Source: Myxococcales bacterium
Lineage (GTDB): Bacteria > Myxococcota_A > Polyangia > Polyangiales > Polyangiaceae
Direction: 5' to 3'
Length of the DNA: 46,162 nucleotides
Assembly: GCA_021847645.1 (NCBI GenBank)
Contig: JAJZQG010000042.1
Coordinates: forward strand, 1 to 46,162
This document shows positions 42,528 to 46,162 of this stretch, in pieces. Numbering within the stretch: position 1 is the first letter of the stretch; each line of letters begins with the position of its first letter. The notes under the pieces are model-generated. The model searched no databases, was not told where the DNA came from, and saw nothing but the letters and a program-made list of their open reading frames with translations. The position numbers and the translations under genes were made by a program.

Positions 42528-44186
42528 ATGCGCAAGCTCACACGGTCCGCTGTCCTGGCTCTGCTTCCGGTCGCGATGGCGGCTTGTTCCTCGGGCGCCA
42601 CCGACATGCCGAAGCCGGCCGACCAACTGACACCGGACGACTACGTGAAGGGAGAGGGCGGCAAGGAAGACGCAAGCGCGCTGGCGACCGTCCTGGATTT
42701 CGAGTTCGACGGCGAGCTCGTGACGAACTCGGCGTGGGACACGCGTCGGGTGGTCCAGGACCAGTTGCTGTACACGATCGGGCACTTGAACGAGAACACG
42801 TCGGTGGGCCGGCTGGACAGGCTGCAGTTGACGAACGTGCAGACGTCGTCGGGCGCGGATGGCAAGACGGTGGTGAGCTATCACGCGAAGATGCCGGTGG
42901 CGTGGGGAAGCAAGACGAACCTGCCGACGAGCTACACGCTGACGCTGCCGCGGGACGTGAGCTACGCGGGGCAGCAAGCGTTCACGGACAAGTACAAGAC
43001 GACGTGCGTGGAATGGGGGGCGCACGACGTGGACTCGGGCAGCATGTGGTACTACTACCGCCCAGCCAAGAGCGGTTGCGTGCTGGCCGACGCGGACGTG
43101 GTGAAGTTGCCGGTGCAAGTGACGGTCAGTGCGGTGAACACGACGGGCAAGTATCCCGAGTACCACAAGGTCTGGGAGGACAAGTCGTTCAAGGTCGTCG
43201 CGGTATTCGGCAAGTACGAAGACGGGGCGACGACGGCGAGCGATGCGGGGATCGCGGCGTACAACGAGTTTGCCGGGGCGATCCGCACGAGGCTCGGGGG
43301 CTACGAGCTGCAGACGACGCCGCAGAGCATACCGAGCGCGCCGGGGGTGCAGGCGCCGGACATCGAGTTCAGGGCAACGCTGGCGGACGGCAGGACGGTG
43401 CAGGTCAACGCGTTGCTGGTGGACAACGTGGCGGGAGCGACGACGACGTTCTACAACCGATACGAAGGGCTTTCGACGCGTGCGGACCTGATTGTGTACA
43501 ACGGGCACGCGGGTTTGGGGCAGAACGTCCGAGCACTGGCGAAGAAGGGCAGCTGGGTCCCCGGACAGTACGTGATTGTCTTCATGAATGGGTGCGACAC
43601 GTTCGCCTACGTCGACGGCTCGCTGGCCGACACCCGGGCAGCCGTCAATCCCGACGACCCGGCGGGCACGAAGTACATGGAGATCGTGACCAACGCGATG
43701 CCCGCGTACTTCGCGTCGGACTCGGAGGCGACGATGGCGCTGGTCAACGGTCTGCTGGGGTACGAGACGCCGAAGACCTACGAGCGGATGTTCAAGGACG
43801 TGGACTCGCACCAGATCGTGCTGGTGACCGGGGAGCAGGACAACGTGTACGTGCCCGGGTATTCGGGCGGCGAGCCCCCTGCGCCGTCGGACGCCTGGGG
43901 AGGCATGAACGAGTCGGGCAGCGTGGCGAAGAACCAGGAGCAGCGCTACGAGACACCGTCGTTGCCAGCGGGGTCGTACGCCTTCGAGATGACCGGCACG
44001 GGCGACGCTGACCTCTACGTGCGAGTCGGCACCGCTCCGACCGCGGAGCTGTACGACTGTCGTCCGTATCGATCGGGGTCGAACGAGACGTGCGTCGTGG
44101 ACCTGACGACGCCCGCGCCGGTGCACGTGATGGTGCGCGGCTACGCGAGCGCTTCGACCTACCAGCTCAGCGGCGCGGCGCGTTAG
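42528..44186 (+). CDS. Lipoprotein with clan-CD-like His/Cys and PPC domain
   Basis: A 552-aa secreted lipoprotein. GAGGAGG precedes the ATG; lipobox AMAAC lipidates Cys20. The central region contains two hydrophobic strands, one ending in YNGHAGLG (His327) and the other in IVFMNGCDTFAY (Cys356). This is the pattern of clan CD cysteine peptidases (caspase, gingipain, legumain): strand-His-Gly then strand-Cys. The C-terminal 85 residues are a PPC domain (YETPSLPAGSYAFEMTGTGDADLYVR), found in secreted proteases. Proteolytic activity is inferred, not certain; a non-catalytic member of the fold is possible. The region upstream is a beta-rich domain of unknown role. It is divergent to the PhnD-kinase gene. 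Confidence 0.85.
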   Translation: MRKLTRSAVLALLPVAMAACSSGATDMPKPADQLTPDDYVKGEGGKEDASALATVLDFEFDGELVTNSAWDTRRVVQDQLLYTIGHLNENTSVGRLDRLQLTNVQTSSGADGKTVVSYHAKMPVAWGSKTNLPTSYTLTLPRDVSYAGQQAFTDKYKTTCVEWGAHDVDSGSMWYYYRPAKSGCVLADADVVKLPVQVTVSAVNTTGKYPEYHKVWEDKSFKVVAVFGKYEDGATTASDAGIAAYNEFAGAIRTRLGGYELQTTPQSIPSAPGVQAPDIEFRATLADGRTVQVNALLVDNVAGATTTFYNRYEGLSTRADLIVYNGHAGLGQNVRALAKKGSWVPGQYVIVFMNGCDTFAYVDGSLADTRAAVNPDDPAGTKYMEIVTNAMPAYFASDSEATMALVNGLLGYETPKTYERMFKDVDSHQIVLVTGEQDNVYVPGYSGGEPPAPSDAWGGMNESGSVAKNQEQRYETPSLPAGSYAFEMTGTGDADLYVRVGTAPTAELYDCRPYRSGSNETCVVDLTTPAPVHVMVRGYASASTYQLSGAAR

Positions 44187-44591
44187 CGGCGGGACACGCC
44201 GGGGCCGAACGCTCGGGATAGAAGACGCCTCCGCGGCACAGGACACATCACGTTGTTGCATCATGACATGTCAGCGACGTCTTGGATGTGCGCCAAACGT
44301 TGCCGCATCAAGTGACGCGGCGTCCCCCGCTCGCGCGCGGGGGGCGGCGCCTCCCGTAGGCTGGGCTCGCGCAGGCGACGCCCCGAACACGCGCCCGCCA
44401 AGCACCACTGCCCCGCTCTCGACGAGCAGTCCCTTGCGCGACCCAAAGCACAGTCGATGCCGATCCCCGCCAACCAGGCAAAGTCCGAAAGGGACCGCGG
44501 CAACGTGCGCCTCGCAAAGAACGCGGGAAATCTGTCACGGCTATTGCCGTTTCACGTAGCAGCAGGCGGCACGCATGGTAGGTCTTGGGGC
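44187..44591. other. 405-bp stretch without a recognised gene
   Basis: It lies between the PPC lipoprotein stop and the two-CW start. An in-frame 45-codon extension of the next gene is open from 44457 but lacks conserved features and was not used. No clear terminator or dyad was seen. Confidence 0.45.
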
Positions 44592-44921
44592 ATGTCGAGC
44601 GGCGCTGCGCAGGCCAAGACGAAGAAACTCAATTGCTGGCAGTTCAAGAAGTGCGGACGTCAGCCGGGGGGCGACAGGGTACCGGAGTTCGGCGTGTGCC
44701 CGGCAGCGCGCGCTTCCTCGGCCGACTGCATCAACGGTGGCAAGAACGGCGGACGTGTCTGCTGGATCGTGGCCAGCACGATGTGTTCGGGTGAGATCGA
44801 AGGCACATTCGCCGCAAAAATCGGCGACTGCCTCGGCTGCGCATTCTACGGGCATGTCCTGCGCGAGGAAGGCCAGCAGTTCGTGTCCGTGGCCCGTATC
44901 CTCTCGAAGCTCGCCGTCTGA
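44592..44921 (+). CDS. Two-CW domain protein
   Basis: A 109-aa Cys-rich cytoplasmic protein. The first motif is NCWQFKKCGRQPGG; the second is RVCWIVASTMCSG. Further Cys lie in GVCPAA, ADCINGG and CLGCAFYGHV. The paired Cys-Trp motifs are those of the two-CW family, which is frequent in Myxococcota, Desulfobacterota and relatives and also found fused to signalling domains. The Cys set probably binds a metal or cluster; function is unknown. The start is placed at MSSGAAQ just before the first motif. Its stop is 2 bp from the opposing murB stop. Confidence 0.88.
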   Translation: MSSGAAQAKTKKLNCWQFKKCGRQPGGDRVPEFGVCPAARASSADCINGGKNGGRVCWIVASTMCSGEIEGTFAAKIGDCLGCAFYGHVLREEGQQFVSVARILSKLAV

Positions 44922-44923
44922 GG

Positions 44924-45982
44924 TCAGCCTCCCACCACCACAGGCTCTCGCTGCAGCTCGACTCCGAAGCGCTCGCGGACCGCGGCGCGGATTTCGGCCT
45001 CAAACGCGAGCAAAGCGTCCGTGGTCCCACCCCGGTTGACCAGCGCCAGCGCGTGTCGCTTCGAGACCCCTACCCCGCCGCGCGAGGTCCCCTTGGAAAA
45101 ACCTGCGTGCTCGATGAGCCAGGCCGCGGGCACCTTCCAGGCGCCATCCCCCGCGGCGAACCCGGGCATCGCGTCGTCGGCGGCGAGCTGCCCCTGGCTG
45201 CGCAAACGCCCTTCGAGCGCGTCACGCTGCGCTTCGGTCAGCACGGGATTCACGAAGAACGAGCCGGCGCTGAACGACTCCGGGTCAGCGGGATCGCACA
45301 CCATGCCCTTGCTTCGCCGAAGGCCCAGCACGGTGTCGCGAACCAGCGCCAACGGCGCCGTGGCCCCGGTCCGCACGCCCAAGGCCCGCGCCAACTCCGC
45401 GTAGCGCACCGGACGGCTCGCGTCCGACCGGTCGAGGGACAACTGCACGGCCGTGACCACGAACCTGGAGGCGCCGCGGAAAACGCTCGACCGGTATGCG
45501 AAGCGGCAGTCGTCGCGGGACAATAGGACGAACTGCCCGGATTGCCGGTCATAGGCGCGGACCGCGACGACCGTCTCGGAAACCTCCTGACCGTAGGCCC
45601 CCACGTTCTGGATCGGCGTGGCGCCGACCAGACCGGGGATCCCGGATAGACACTCAAGGCCTGCCCAGTGTTCGGCGACGGCACGCGCGACGATCGCGTC
45701 GAGCTGCTCGCCGGCCGCAGCGTGGAGTTGGACCCGGGCGCCGTCGTCCTGCACGCGGATGCCTGTCATGGCCATGTGAATGACCAGACCTGGGAAGCCC
45801 TGGTCGGCGACCACGACATTGCTGCCGCCTCCGAGAACGAACACCGGAACGTCGCGGGCCCCGGCCATGGCCAGCAGGTCGAGGAGCTCCTTTTCGGTCG
45901 TGGCCTCGGCGAACATGGCCGCAGGGCCGCCGAGCCGGATGGTTGTCCAAGGAGCGAGCGGGACGCCGAAACGCACTGGCAT
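44924..45982 (-). CDS. murB: UDP-N-acetylenolpyruvoylglucosamine reductase
   Basis: A 352-aa FAD enzyme that reduces UDP-GlcNAc-enolpyruvate to UDP-MurNAc with NADPH in peptidoglycan synthesis. The N-terminal TIRLGGPAAMF and VLGGGSNVVV bind FAD. SGIPGLVGATPIQNVGAYGQE is the substrate and FAD loop. FAYRSSVF has the Tyr of the longer (type I) enzymes. SAGSFFVNPV supplies the catalytic Ser, and a late Glu lies near FGVELQREP. Length fits the type I form. The ATG at 45982 is preceded by no strong ribosome site. The usual mur cluster is not in the window. Confidence 0.95.
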   Translation of the reverse strand: MPVRFGVPLAPWTTIRLGGPAAMFAEATTEKELLDLLAMAGARDVPVFVLGGGSNVVVADQGFPGLVIHMAMTGIRVQDDGARVQLHAAAGEQLDAIVARAVAEHWAGLECLSGIPGLVGATPIQNVGAYGQEVSETVVAVRAYDRQSGQFVLLSRDDCRFAYRSSVFRGASRFVVTAVQLSLDRSDASRPVRYAELARALGVRTGATAPLALVRDTVLGLRRSKGMVCDPADPESFSAGSFFVNPVLTEAQRDALEGRLRSQGQLAADDAMPGFAAGDGAWKVPAAWLIEHAGFSKGTSRGGVGVSKRHALALVNRGGTTDALLAFEAEIRAAVRERFGVELQREPVVVGG

Positions 45983-46162
45983 ACAAGCGGGTTACGATGC
46001 TCGGCGGGCGAACGCAAGAAACACGGGCCGGGGCCCAGGTTCGCTCCATTGTCCCGCGGGCGAGTCCGGCTCTCCGAGTCTGCCGGGCCTTGGTGGCCGC
46101 ACGGCGGTCGGCGGCGGCGGATTTGCCCGCAATTCACCTAGCCGAGCACGGATGGGCTGGCG

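Noticed and set aside
42393-44264. A 623-codon open frame antisense to the PPC lipoprotein
   Set aside because: It is Arg/Val/His-rich without motifs, and the plus strand has a signal peptide, ribosome site and PPC domain.

Overview
The window is high-GC DNA (roughly two thirds G+C by eye) with dense genes on both strands. I infer a member of the Myxococcota, probably Polyangia-like. The signs are several lipoproteins with Gly/Ser/Thr-rich linkers and Cys-rich repeats, an IgGFc-binding-type lipoprotein, two Hanks-type Ser/Thr kinases with unusual partner domains, a two-CW protein, a dynamin-like relic and a Crp/Fnr regulator. No 16S or other marker settles the taxonomy, so this is inference. 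No IS element, integrase, phage gene or CRISPR array was recognised.

Layout. 1-9.4 kb is an accessory, secretion-oriented stretch. It holds a Cys-rich repeat lipoprotein running off the left edge, a decayed dynamin-like gene, the IgGFc-binding lipoprotein, a two-gene cassette (lipoprotein with Tyr-Tyr-Gly-Pro repeats plus a radical SAM/SPASM enzyme), an aldo/keto reductase, a second Cys-rich lipoprotein and a Gly-rich RRM protein. 9.7-16 kb holds an NfnAB-type pair, a GH13/CBM20 protein that has lost its catalytic residues, and rpsA. 16-23 kb is a long minus-strand block: a small conserved protein, an LpxL-type acyltransferase, a TPR-like lipoprotein, a P-protein with altered active sites, two related lipoproteins flanking cmk and an RNase H, and rpsA downstream. 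23-29 kb holds an MlaF-type ATPase, an enoyl-CoA hydratase homologue, two receiver proteins, and a kinase-FHA gene coupled to a MATCAP-like (DUF1704) metallopeptidase gene.

29.5-31.2 kb carries a well-conserved cobalamin riboswitch upstream of a beta-propeller lipoprotein. This is followed by a Crp/Fnr regulator, an OPT transporter, a TerB-like protein, a COG0731-type radical SAM protein, a type I glutamine synthetase, tRNA-Thr(CGU) and a plasma-membrane-type H+-ATPase. 40.4-46 kb holds a Ser/Thr kinase fused to a PhnD-like ligand-binding domain, a lipoprotein with a clan-CD-like His/Cys pair and a C-terminal PPC domain, a two-CW protein and murB.

The best candidates for undescribed biology are: (1) the YYGP-repeat lipoprotein with its radical SAM/SPASM enzyme; (2) the B12-riboswitch-controlled beta-propeller lipoprotein, a possible functional analogue of BtuG; (3) the kinase-PhnD fusion, a soluble ligand-sensing kinase; (4) the catalytically dead GH13-CBM20 protein. 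The leftmost 38 bases form an inverted junction inside the repeat gene and may be an assembly artefact.
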